Assembly: GCF_000422425.1 (NCBI RefSeq)
Contig: NZ_KE383829.1
Coordinates: 40,685-104,684, forward strand
Source: Oceanospirillum beijerinckii DSM 7166
GTDB lineage: Bacteria; Pseudomonadota; Gammaproteobacteria; Pseudomonadales; Halomonadaceae
DNA length: 64,000 nucleotides
Direction: 5' to 3'
The notes under the pieces are model-generated. The model saw only the letters and a program-made list of their open reading frames with translations. It was not told the origin of the DNA and did not search any database. The position numbers and the translations under genes are program-made. Below are positions 56,595 through 64,000 of the stretch, piece after piece (the first letter of the stretch is position 1; each line of letters starts with the position of its first letter).

Positions 56595-57749
56595 TTGAAC
56601 AGTCAAACCCATATTCTCAAGATAGAACTGGAACCTCACGACGCTCAACAACTCGCCAACCTTTGTGGCCTTCACGACGAACATCTTCGCCTGATTGAAA
56701 ACAGGATGAGTATCATCATCCGTAACCGCAGCCATCAGTTCCAGCTGGCCGGTGAGCAGAACCGAGTACGTGCCGCAGCGCACCTGCTTGAAACTCTATA
56801 CGATGAAGCGGCCAGTACCGAGCTAACGCCAGAGATGATCCACCTTCATCTGCAGCAATCCGGTATTGAAGAGCTGGAAAAACAGGCTCAGCAAGATAGC
56901 GTCGGTTCGGCCGATGAGATGATCACCTTGCGCACACCCAAGGGCACCATCAAGCCTCGCGGCCCTAATCAGCAGCGTTATGTGCGCACTGTAATGACCA
57001 ATGATATTAACTTTGGTGTGGGTCCTGCCGGTACCGGTAAAACCTATCTGGCGGTAGCCTGTGCAGTTGAAGCACTGACCAATGATGAAGTCCGTCGTAT
57101 TCTGCTGGTGCGTCCTGCGGTGGAAGCCGGTGAAAAGCTGGGTTTCCTACCGGGTGATCTGTCCCAGAAAGTCGATCCATACCTGCGTCCGCTTTATGAT
57201 GCTCTTTATGAGATGCTGGGTTTTGAGCAGGTGGCAAAACTGATTGAAAAAAATGTCATCGAAGTCGCTCCTCTGGCCTATATGCGTGGTCGAACATTGA
57301 ACAACGCTTTTATCATTCTGGATGAAAGTCAGAACACCACTCGTGAACAGATGAAGATGTTCCTGACCCGTATCGGTTTTGGCTCTACAGCGGTGATTAC
57401 CGGTGACGTGACCCAGATTGATCTGCCAAAAGGGCAGAAATCCGGCCTGGTACATGTGTTGAATGTACTGGATGGAGTAGAGGGTATCGGTGTTACCCGC
57501 TTTGAATCGAAGGACGTGGTACGTCACCCTATGGTGCAACGTATTGTTGAAGCCTACGATAAACACGAAGCGCAGGCGCAAATTCAGGAGGCTGAAGAGC
57601 GTAAAGCCCGTGCAGTCGCACGCCAGCAAGCCCAGTTAGCCGCGCAGCAACCGGTTGTCCCAACCCAACCGGCACCTGAAGTACCAACTCAGGTAGAGCC
57701 GCAACAAAGCGCATCAGAAGACCAGAAGCCAACGGATACTGAGAGCTAG
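56595..57749 (+). CDS. ybeZ: YbeZ, PhoH-family ATPase
   Basis: A PhoH-like NTPase linked to ribosome/RNA quality control with its neighbour YbeY. The 384-residue product starts at TTG 56595, preceded by CAGGAAAG. Residues 110-320 form the PhoH domain with Walker A GPAGTGKT (143-150) and Walker B in AFIILDESQNTT. The C-terminus is a Gln/Pro/Ala-rich disordered tail of about 60 residues, longer than in E. coli YbeZ. It is followed by ybeY after three bases. Confidence 0.95.
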   Translation: MNSQTHILKIELEPHDAQQLANLCGLHDEHLRLIENRMSIIIRNRSHQFQLAGEQNRVRAAAHLLETLYDEAASTELTPEMIHLHLQQSGIEELEKQAQQDSVGSADEMITLRTPKGTIKPRGPNQQRYVRTVMTNDINFGVGPAGTGKTYLAVACAVEALTNDEVRRILLVRPAVEAGEKLGFLPGDLSQKVDPYLRPLYDALYEMLGFEQVAKLIEKNVIEVAPLAYMRGRTLNNAFIILDESQNTTREQMKMFLTRIGFGSTAVITGDVTQIDLPKGQKSGLVHVLNVLDGVEGIGVTRFESKDVVRHPMVQRIVEAYDKHEAQAQIQEAEERKARAVARQQAQLAAQQPVVPTQPAPEVPTQVEPQQSASEDQKPTDTES

Positions 57750-57752
57750 TTT

Positions 57753-58217
57753 ATGTCCATTGACGCTATCATTGATTTACAGCTGGCCTGCGAAAACGCT
57801 AATCTACCGGACGAAGCTGATTTCACCCGCTGGGTGCAGTGCGTACTGGATGCTCATGAGGAGACCGGTAACGAGGTTACCATCAGGGTTGTTAAGCCTG
57901 TGGAAAGCCAGTCGCTGAATCATCAATACCGTGGAAAGGACAAGCCGACTAATGTCTTATCCTTTCCCTTTGAGTCACCCCCGGAAGTTGCACTACCCTT
58001 ACTCGGTGATCTGATTGTCTGTGCTGATGTCGTGGAACAGGAAGCACAGGAACAGAATAAAGCCCTGAATGATCATTGGGCCCATATGATTATTCACGGT
58101 TGCTTGCATTTATTGGGCTATGACCATATAGAAGAACAAGAAGCCGAAGAGATGGAAAGTTTAGAAATCGATCTCCTGGCAACCCTAAATATTAAAGACC
58201 CTTATCATCTGGATTAA
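57753..58217 (+). CDS. ybeY: YbeY, endoribonuclease / rRNA maturation factor
   Basis: A zinc-dependent RNase involved in 16S rRNA 3'-end maturation and 70S quality control. The 154-residue product has the metal-binding motif [11 protein letters not shown] with His115, His119 and His125, and the conserved [19 protein letters not shown]. It sits between ybeZ and corC with short gaps, implying one transcript. Confidence 0.97.
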   Translation: MSIDAIIDLQLACENANLPDEADFTRWVQCVLDAHEETGNEVTIRVVKPVESQSLNHQYRGKDKPTNVLSFPFESPPEVALPLLGDLIVCADVVEQEAQEQNKALNDHWAHMIIHGCLHLLGYDHIEEQEAEEMESLEIDLLATLNIKDPYHLD

Positions 58218-58238
58218 GGACTAGTAGGAAAGCAACAC

Positions 58239-59081
58239 ATGAGCGAAGACCGATCGAGCAACGGTCAGGAAAGATCCTGGCTAAGAAATATCATGACCTC
58301 CCTGACAGGTGAGCCTAAAACCCGTCGGGAGCTGCTCGAATTTATTCGAGATGCCGAACAGCGCCTGAAGCTGGATGCCGAAGCGATGAACATCATCGAA
58401 GGTGCACTGCAGATCAATGAGATGCAGGTTCGGGATATTATGATTCCTCGTTCACAAATGGTGGCGGTTAAAGCCGATCTGACACCAGAAAGCTTTGTTC
58501 CCCTCATTATTGAGTCCACGCATTCCCGTTTTCCTGTTATTGGTGAAACACCAGATGAAATTATCGGCATCCTGTTGGCAAAAGATCTGCTGCCACTGAT
58601 GCTGAAAAAAGATCGCAGTGACTTCGATCTGAAAGAGATTCTACGTCCTGCAACCTTTATTCCTGAATCCAAGCGCCTGAACAGCCTCTTGAGCGAGTTC
58701 CGTATCAATCGCAATCATATGGCTATTGTGGTTGATGAGTACGGTGGTGTGGCAGGACTGGTAACTATTGAGGATGTGCTGGAACAGATCGTCGGTGAGA
58801 TTGAAGATGAGCACGACATCGAAGAAGATGATATGGATATCCGTGCGATTGATGAACATAAGTTTATCGTTAAAGCTCTGACACCTATTGAAGACTTTAA
58901 CGAGCACTTTCGCACCGAATTCAGTGACGAAGACTTCGACACCATCGGCGGTATTATTATGCAGCGCTTTGGCCATCTGCCGGATCGTAACGAATGCACC
59001 ATGTTGGAAGGTCTGGAGTTTAAGGTGCTGAACGCCGACAATCGCCGTATTCGTCTGCTGCAGGTGAGCAGAGAAGCCTGA
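58239..59081 (+). CDS. corC: CorC (YbeX), CBS-domain protein of the Mg/Co efflux family
   Basis: A soluble 280-residue protein with two CBS domains (about 68-190, with VRDIMIPRSQMVAVKADLT and HMAIVVDEYGGVAGLVTIEDVLEQIVGEIEDEHD spanning the second) and a C-terminal CorC/HlyC transporter-associated domain. It has been tied to Mg/Co efflux through CorA and more recently to ribosome metabolism. The acidic cluster DEHDIEEDDMD is typical. lnt follows 173 bp later. Confidence 0.95.
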   Translation: MSEDRSSNGQERSWLRNIMTSLTGEPKTRRELLEFIRDAEQRLKLDAEAMNIIEGALQINEMQVRDIMIPRSQMVAVKADLTPESFVPLIIESTHSRFPVIGETPDEIIGILLAKDLLPLMLKKDRSDFDLKEILRPATFIPESKRLNSLLSEFRINRNHMAIVVDEYGGVAGLVTIEDVLEQIVGEIEDEHDIEEDDMDIRAIDEHKFIVKALTPIEDFNEHFRTEFSDEDFDTIGGIIMQRFGHLPDRNECTMLEGLEFKVLNADNRRIRLLQVSREA

Positions 59082-59254
59082 TCATGCTGCTCTATAACTG
59101 ATCCTTATCCGGGATACTCTGGTCAACGGCCAGCGTATCCTATTCTTCGCACCTTTTTCCTCTTTTATCAATTTTCCACTGACCGGATAGTTTTCAGCCA
59201 AGCCTGCTTTTGATAGTCTGCCCAGATACAAGACAGTAGGGATATAATAATAAA

Positions 59255-60808
59255 ATGGCAATTTCCAGCCTGCTCCAGCAAGTTTCAACCCGACAGGGGT
59301 TGCATCGCTATCTACTCGCCGCCTTTTCAGGCTGGTTAGTTCCACTGTCTTTTGCCCCTTTCCAGTTCTGGTATATTACGCCGTTGGCTATCTGTATTCT
59401 GATGTTTGCCATTCAGGGACGTAATATTAGTCAGGAGCGCAACCACTCTGGTTTTGTCGTAGGCTGGTTCTTCGGTTTAGGTCTTTTTGGTAACGGCGCT
59501 TCCTGGGTCTATATCAGTATCCATGATTTTGGCTTTACCGGTATGCCGTTGGCACTGTTGCTCACTCTGGCCTTTGTTATGGGGTTATCCCTGCTACCTG
59601 CTATTCAGGTCGCTATTTTCCAACGCCTGTTTAACCATATCTCCCCTGTCTGGTGCTTCCCTGCATTATGGGTCGTGTTTGAATGGCTGCGCAGTTGGCT
59701 ATTGACCGGTTTTCCCTGGCTATATCTGGGTAATAGCGTGGTCGACTCTCCTCTCTCATCCTGGCTACCCACCGGAGGGGTTTATCTGGCCAGCTTTATA
59801 CTGGTAATGGCCGGTGTGATGCTGAATCGCTTTATTCAGCAACGCTTAAAACTGCGCACTCTAGTGGCTTTTATTGTAGTGGTCTTTGCCGGTGCTCACT
59901 TACTGAACAGTGTGCAGTGGACACAAACCAGCCGCAAACAGCCTCTTCAGGTAGCCTTAGTACAGGGTAATATTGATCAGAACCAGAAGTGGCAACCCCA
60001 ATATCGTGATGAGTTCCTGCAGCTCTATCTGAACCTCAGTCAGGATATTAAAAATGCTGATTTGATCCTGTGGCCTGAAACGGCGGTGCCTTTATTGGTC
60101 AGCCAGTCCAGGGCCTATCTCAATCGTGTCATTGATGATCTGCCGGAAAATACAGCCCTGATTACCGGTTTGCCAGAGCGTGCAACACCTGCCTCTATCA
60201 AGCCGGCTCAATACTATAATAGTGTCTTGGTATGGGGCGATGGTGATGGTATTTATCGTAAACAGAAGTTGGTACCTTTTGGTGAATATGTACCGTTAGA
60301 GGCCATGCTCCGAGGGGCTATCGACTTTTTTAACCTGCCCATGTCCAGTTTTGTCAGAGGTGATGATAATCAACCATCGTTACAGGCTAAAGGTCTGAAT
60401 ATCGCCCCTTTTATCTGCTACGAGGTGGTCTATCCAGAGTTTGTTCGTCAGCAGGCCAAAGAGAGTGATCTGATGATTACTATCTCCAACGATAGCTGGT
60501 TTGGTCGTTCGGTAGGGCCTTTGCAACACCTACAGATGGCTCAGGTTCGTGCCGCCGAAAATGGGCGCTATATGCTACGGGGCACCAATAATGGTGTGAC
60601 AGCTATTATTGATCCACAGGGGCGTATCAAAGCCACAGCACCTCAGTTTGAACAAGCGATAGTCCGTGGTGAAGTCTGGTCGATGAACGGGCATACGCTC
60701 TATGCTCAATATGGCAGCCTCCCGCTTCTGGTTTTTTGCGGACTCATCCTATTGATTCAGTTGATACAAAACCACCGTGTTAAACGCAGTCGTATATTTT
60801 CCCTGTAG
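59255..60808 (+). CDS. lnt: Lnt, apolipoprotein N-acyltransferase
   Basis: Lnt adds the third acyl chain to the N-terminal Cys of lipoproteins in the inner membrane. The 517-residue product has about six N-terminal membrane helices and a periplasmic nitrilase domain (about 225-480). The catalytic triad appears as Glu in LWPETAVP, Lys in YRKQKLVPFGEYVP and Cys in FICYEVVYPE. A last membrane helix precedes the basic C-terminus. Length matches E. coli Lnt (512). Confidence 0.97.
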   Translation: MAISSLLQQVSTRQGLHRYLLAAFSGWLVPLSFAPFQFWYITPLAICILMFAIQGRNISQERNHSGFVVGWFFGLGLFGNGASWVYISIHDFGFTGMPLALLLTLAFVMGLSLLPAIQVAIFQRLFNHISPVWCFPALWVVFEWLRSWLLTGFPWLYLGNSVVDSPLSSWLPTGGVYLASFILVMAGVMLNRFIQQRLKLRTLVAFIVVVFAGAHLLNSVQWTQTSRKQPLQVALVQGNIDQNQKWQPQYRDEFLQLYLNLSQDIKNADLILWPETAVPLLVSQSRAYLNRVIDDLPENTALITGLPERATPASIKPAQYYNSVLVWGDGDGIYRKQKLVPFGEYVPLEAMLRGAIDFFNLPMSSFVRGDDNQPSLQAKGLNIAPFICYEVVYPEFVRQQAKESDLMITISNDSWFGRSVGPLQHLQMAQVRAAENGRYMLRGTNNGVTAIIDPQGRIKATAPQFEQAIVRGEVWSMNGHTLYAQYGSLPLLVFCGLILLIQLIQNHRVKRSRIFSL

Positions 60809-60819
60809 ATGTTTCAGCT

Positions 60820-60999
60820 ATGCAACGCATGCCTAAGCTCAACCTGTCCGTAATGCTGGTGGATAATGAACCCGCCCGTGCGGCTATTTTGGAGCAAGCC
60901 CTGCTGGATGCGGGTTATCGTATCGCTTCCGAGAATATCGTTAGCAGGCTGAGGCCTAAACGCACTGCACCATCAGGCGACACAATAGCGCGCTTATGA
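60820..60999 (+). pseudogene. nasT: NasT-like response regulator fragment
   Basis: A 59-codon frame begins MQRMPKLNLSVMLVDNEPAR and continues AAILEQALLDAGYRIASENIV, which is the start of a NasT/AmiR-type receiver (the LLVDDNxxRAxxLExALxxAGY pattern). After about residue 43 the similarity stops and 16 unrelated residues lead to TGA. Full NasT is about 190 residues with an ANTAR RNA-binding tail, all missing here. I read it as the leftover 5' end of a deleted gene. It is close downstream of lnt. Confidence 0.7.
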
Positions 61000-61234
61000 A
61001 CAATCCGAGTGCACACAAAACAGACACAATAGGACTTAAACTCAGTAAAAAACAAGATAATAACTTGTTTAATAAAGATTTTTTATTTATGGCATAGCCA
61101 ATGCATTAAACAAGATAACTAAGAAAAACAAGATGCTCGACCCAGTAAGAGCAAGATCTTCCATAGTGCCAAAAGCGGCTCCGGCAGATCAAAAGCTACA
61201 AAGCAGCAAATAAAAACAAGATAAAAACACAAAC

Positions 61235-61287
61235 AAAGGCGCTTGTACTTCCTCTCTGACCAGAGGTGAAGTGCAAGCGCCTTTTTT
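61235..61287 (+). terminator. Leader-type terminator upstream of the nrtA remnant
   Basis: AAAGGCGCTTGTACTTC pairs with GAAGTGCAAGCGCCTTT with one mismatch; inner CCTCT/AGAGG pairs extend the stem, and TTTTTTATTTT follows. In nitrate-assimilation operons controlled by NasT or NasR, such a terminator in the leader is overcome by the antiterminator. This copy stands between the nasT and nrtA fragments, the expected place. Confidence 0.7.
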
Positions 61288-61363
61288 ATTTTGAGAATCT
61301 GATTACGCTTGACCCACTCTAACCGGCAATACCCAATCAAGCGCAAAAAATATTAGTGAAAAC

Positions 61364-61429
61364 GGAGATATAGGTGGTGAGTAAAGGAGATATAGGTGGT
61401 GAGTAAAGGAGATATAGGTGGTGAGTAAA
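61364..61429. repeat. Three perfect tandem copies of a 22-bp unit
   Basis: Units at 61364-61385, 61386-61407 and 61408-61429 are identical; each begins GGAGATATAGG and ends GAGTAAA. The array lies 50 bp before the nrtA-like pseudogene start and repeats a ribosome-site-like GGAGA. Confidence 0.95.
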
Positions 61430-61479
61430 AAGCACTTTCCTGCTCCACTACTGTTAACGGTCTGTCACGCTGTAGCTTT

Positions 61480-61910
61480 ATGAAAAAAACGCTGGCCGTT
61501 GTCACCGCGACTACTCTGTGTAGCCTGATGAATATTTCCGTCAGCTGGTTCGTGGCCGGTGATATCCACTCAGGTTTCTATGCACCCCATAAAGGCGATA
61601 CCTAGGTCGCCGATGCCCTGCTATCTGTAACGCCACCACCTCAGATGCCAGCGACCATGGAGCCGGCACTATCTACGGCTACTGCGTGGGCGAACACTGG
61701 AACTAACAGGCGGTATTTAACGATATCGGTGTACCGGTTGTAACCGACTACGAGATCTGGAAAAACAACCCAGAAAAAGTCTTTGGTGTATCCAAACCCT
61801 GGGTGGAACAATACCCCAACACCCATCCGTGTGGTAAAAGCGATGATTCGTGCCGCGCACTGGTTAGACTCTCTTTATTCAGGGCAATGGATTATCTGCC
61901 ATAGCCTTTG
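61480..61910 (+). pseudogene. nrtA: NrtA-like nitrate ABC transporter binding protein, degraded
   Basis: From ATG 61480 a signal-peptide-like MKKTLAVVTATTLCSLM is followed by about 25 residues and TAG. Another frame then carries AGTIYGYCVGEHWN, TAA, and [28 protein letters not shown] to VEQYPNTH. A further frame shift restores [17 protein letters not shown]. The GYCVGEPWN and IWKNNPEKV patterns are those of the NrtA/CmpA/TauA-like nitrate-binding family. The middle of the protein is absent. At least one large deletion, two nonsense codons and two frame changes are present, so it cannot be functional. Confidence 0.75.
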
Positions 61911-62188
61911 TCCTGTTTTCTTCTGAGTGCTTTCTTTGCTTGTAACTTTTCTATGCGCTTTCTTGCTTCGTCAAACATTTAATATCGATCCAAGTGATTT
62001 TTTCTCATCTTGTTAGTATTGTTGGTAATCTTTTTAGATTTTCCCTACTTAACAGATTAGTGGTAGGGTGATAGCCAGGAGCAGCATGCTGAAGGGAATC
62101 AGACGCACTCAATAGTCCCGTCTGAAATGACTCTCTCCGGCACCCTGCTAGTCCGTACTGAATAACATAACAAGGGACAGTAAAAACG
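61911..62188. other. Leader region of the chemoreceptor gene, possibly structured
   Basis: No gene is seen. AGGGTG (62065-62070) pairs with CACCCT (62141-62146) to enclose about 70 nt. Inside it TCAGAC (62100-62105) pairs with GTCTGA (62121-62126), and GGGA pairs with TCCC in an interleaved way that could form a pseudoknot. No known riboswitch consensus was recognised. Confidence 0.35.
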
Positions 62189-64000
62189 ATGAAGGGGCTT
62201 TCTCTTGGGGTCAAAATAATCCTTATGGCGACCCTGGCGGTACTGATTACCGCAATATCATTGACCGGATTTTCCGCTTACCGCCTATCAGGTTTGACCA
62301 AAGAGAACGTAGAGCATAGAGTTCAGGGCGTTTCTAACGCGGTCAGTACCGGTGTTGAACGCTGGGTATCTTCCAAGTACCAGCTATTGAACACCCTGGC
62401 CAGTCGACCAGCTCAGCAGGAAAGCTTTATCGAACAGCTGAAAATGACTCGTGAAGCCGGAGAGTTTATCGCTATCTTTGCCGGGCTAACTGATGGTACC
62501 CGTATCGGCAGTAATGGCCATACTAAGTTTGTTAATGGTTACGACCCCAGAACCCGTCCATGGTACAAAAAGGGTATGGCCGAGAAAAAGATGGTGCTGA
62601 TTGGGCCGTATGAAGATCGCACGACCAAAGAGATGACTTTTACCATCGCCCGCCCTCTTCAGGGAAGCGGACAGATCATGGGCATTATTGGTGCCGATTT
62701 GCAGCTAAAAGATCTATTTAAAGAGATTACTGGATTTGAATCTGGTAAAAACAGCCAACTGTTTTTGTTAAACGATCAGGGCACCCTGATTGCCCACTCC
62801 GACAAAGCCTATCAGCTTAAGCCTATTCAAGATCTCTATCCTGCTATTCAGGATAAACAGGTACAGAACCTGGCTTCAGCAGGACGCCTGATCGAAGTAT
62901 CAACACCGCAGGGTGACAAACTGGTTCATCTGACTAAGATTCCACAGTCCTCCTGGCTACTGGGCGTTGAAGTAGACAAAGCCACCGAGATGGCCGCCTT
63001 CAGTGAAACCTTAATGGTGCAGATCATTATCGGTAGTGCAATCTTTGTTTTTGTTATGCTGACTGTCGCCGTGCTGGTAAAAGTGTTGCTGCGGGATCTG
63101 CATGCTATGGGGCGTGCTTTGGGCTATATCGCGAAAGGAGAAGGTGATCTGACTAAGCGTATTGATACCCGTAGTAAAGATGAGATTGGAGAAATAGCTA
63201 ATGACTTTAACCACTTTATTGGCAACCTGCATACCATCATCAGTAAGCTGGAGCACACTGCCTCTGATCTGGGGATGCAGTCGGACATCATTGCTGATAA
63301 GACCGAGCAGAATAGCAAGAAGATCTATCAGCAGAAGAATCAGACCACTCAGGTAGCCGATGCCATTGATCAGTTATCTCTGGCGACCGAAAGCATTCTG
63401 GGGCATGTTGGTAATACCTCGAGTCAGGTGAAGACCACTCTGAAGCTGGGTGAGCAGGGTATTGAGCAGGTCGATAAGAGTCAGCAGTCCGTGAAAGAAC
63501 TAGCGGATAAACTCAGCACTGCCAGCCAGGTGGTGACCGATCTGAATAACAGCGCCCAGGGCATTACCAATATTCTGACCAGTATTCAGGAGATTGCTGA
63601 GCAGACTAACTTGCTGGCCCTTAATGCAGCTATTGAAGCGGCTCGCGCTGGTGAAGCCGGTCGTGGCTTTGCAGTCGTAGCCGATGAAGTACGCAACCTG
63701 TCGCAACGTACCAGTACATCTACCAGTGAGATTCAGGAAGTAATGGAGTCGGTACAGAACTCCGCACTGCAAGCGACCGAATTGATGAATTCCAGTGGTG
63801 AGTTGGCACAGGACAGTGTGGAAGACGCGATCCAGGCACAGAACATGCTGACTGAGATCGTAAGTGCCGTACAACACATCAATACACTATCGGAACAGAT
63901 TGCGGCTGCGACGAATCAGCAGGCAGCTATCAGCCAGGAAATTCACAGTAATACGCAAAATATCCGCTCTTTTGCTGACGACCTGGCACATGATGCTGAA
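62189..64000 (+). CDS. Methyl-accepting chemotaxis protein with Cache sensor domain (runs off the window)
   Basis: The frame is open from ATG 62189 to the window end, 604 codons, with the 3' end missing. An N-terminal membrane helix (about 8-29) precedes a periplasmic dCache-type sensor (about 35-270) with the hallmark DPRTRPWYK and later [15 protein letters not shown] second helix (about 275-298), a HAMP domain ([19 protein letters not shown]) and the MCP signalling domain follow. The MCP hairpin tip reads [22 protein letters not shown], continuing [14 protein letters not shown]. It would signal to CheA/CheW. Ligand unknown; dCache receptors commonly bind amino acids or amines. Confidence 0.95.
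   Translation, partial: MKGLSLGVKIILMATLAVLITAISLTGFSAYRLSGLTKENVEHRVQGVSNAVSTGVERWVSSKYQLLNTLASRPAQQESFIEQLKMTREAGEFIAIFAGLTDGTRIGSNGHTKFVNGYDPRTRPWYKKGMAEKKMVLIGPYEDRTTKEMTFTIARPLQGSGQIMGIIGADLQLKDLFKEITGFESGKNSQLFLLNDQGTLIAHSDKAYQLKPIQDLYPAIQDKQVQNLASAGRLIEVSTPQGDKLVHLTKIPQSSWLLGVEVDKATEMAAFSETLMVQIIIGSAIFVFVMLTVAVLVKVLLRDLHAMGRALGYIAKGEGDLTKRIDTRSKDEIGEIANDFNHFIGNLHTIISKLEHTASDLGMQSDIIADKTEQNSKKIYQQKNQTTQVADAIDQLSLATESILGHVGNTSSQVKTTLKLGEQGIEQVDKSQQSVKELADKLSTASQVVTDLNNSAQGITNILTSIQEIAEQTNLLALNAAIEAARAGEAGRGFAVVADEVRNLSQRTSTSTSEIQEVMESVQNSALQATELMNSSGELAQDSVEDAIQAQNMLTEIVSAVQHINTLSEQIAAATNQQAAISQEIHSNTQNIRSFADDLAHDAE

Larger units (their letters stand above)
61000..61479. other. AT-rich remnant DNA between the nasT and nrtA fragments
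   Basis: No supported gene. ACAAGAT-containing words recur between 61040 and 61225. A hairpin AAACAAG-ATAATAA-CTTGTTT lies near 61046-61066, followed by a T-rich run. A strong terminator (61235-61287) and a triple tandem repeat (61364-61429) lie further right. Confidence 0.5.

Noticed and set aside
61119-61346. Minus-strand frame of 75 codons in the decayed nitrate region
   Set aside because: It runs through the strong terminator hairpin and has no recognisable similarity.
62041-62150. Cyclic-di-GMP or glycine riboswitch in the chemoreceptor leader
   Set aside because: The conserved loops of those classes are not present; only generic pairing was found.

Overview
The window is 64 kb of chromosome from a marine gammaproteobacterium. 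Gene content and gene order (fliK next to ccmA; smc-zipA-ligA; lolB-ispE-tRNA-Gln-prs-rplY-pth-ychF; hemA-prfA-prmC; miaB-ybeZ-ybeY-corC-lnt), the use of Smc rather than MukB, and the overall base composition fit the Oceanospirillales/Pseudomonadales side of the class, probably an Oceanospirillaceae-like genus. This placement is inferred from synteny and protein character; no database search was possible. No insertion sequence, prophage or CRISPR array is visible, and nearly all of the window is core genome.

Layout. 1-431: 5' part of a Gln-rich FliK-like gene leaving the window on the minus strand. 561-7809: complete cytochrome c maturation operon ccmABCDEFGHI, tightly packed and mostly overlapping. 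7954-16517: smc, zipA with a very long linker, ligA, an SLT-domain lipoprotein and a YheU-family gene. 17111-18616: a membrane HAMP/HD-GYP protein behind a hairpin-rich 590-bp gap. 18685-22045 (minus): glycine betaine/proline uptake operon proV-proW-proX, whose proW carries an in-frame TGA near its start. 22285-25432: a MocR-type regulator divergent from ccoG. 25633-30895 (minus): moeB, lrp, prmC, prfA and hemA, with a REP/MITE-like element between prmC and prfA. 31311-38411: TPR lipoprotein, lolB, ispE, tRNA-Gln, prs, rplY, pth, ychF. 38482-38694: two almost identical tRNA-Met genes.

38935-48622 is the least ordinary stretch. A CHASE2-domain class III adenylate cyclase faces, across a shared terminator, a 7.3-kb gene for an exported FecR-domain protein of about 2450 residues. 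That protein has an acidic Ser-rich linker, about 105 residues of Pro-Glu repeat, a poly-Gly tract and seven tandem modules of about 250 residues. tRNA-Asn, an M18 aminopeptidase, the Prc/Tsp protease, a second REP/MITE-like copy, tpm and a DUF1820 gene follow. 54789-60808: miaB and then ybeZ-ybeY-corC-lnt.

60820-61910 holds the decayed remains of a nitrate-assimilation locus: a NasT-like fragment, a strong leader-type terminator, a triple 22-bp tandem repeat and an NrtA-like pseudogene with a deletion, a nonsense codon and a frameshift. From 62189 to the edge runs a Cache-domain chemoreceptor, preceded by a possibly structured leader.

How the genes work together. The ccm operon and ccoG support respiratory cytochrome c and cbb3 oxidase assembly. 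smc, zipA and ligA serve chromosome segregation, division and DNA joining. hemA, prfA and prmC combine tetrapyrrole entry with translation termination. lolB and lnt mature lipoproteins. Betaine uptake fits a saline habitat. The loss of nasT/nrtA suggests the strain abandoned a nitrate-assimilation pathway fairly recently.
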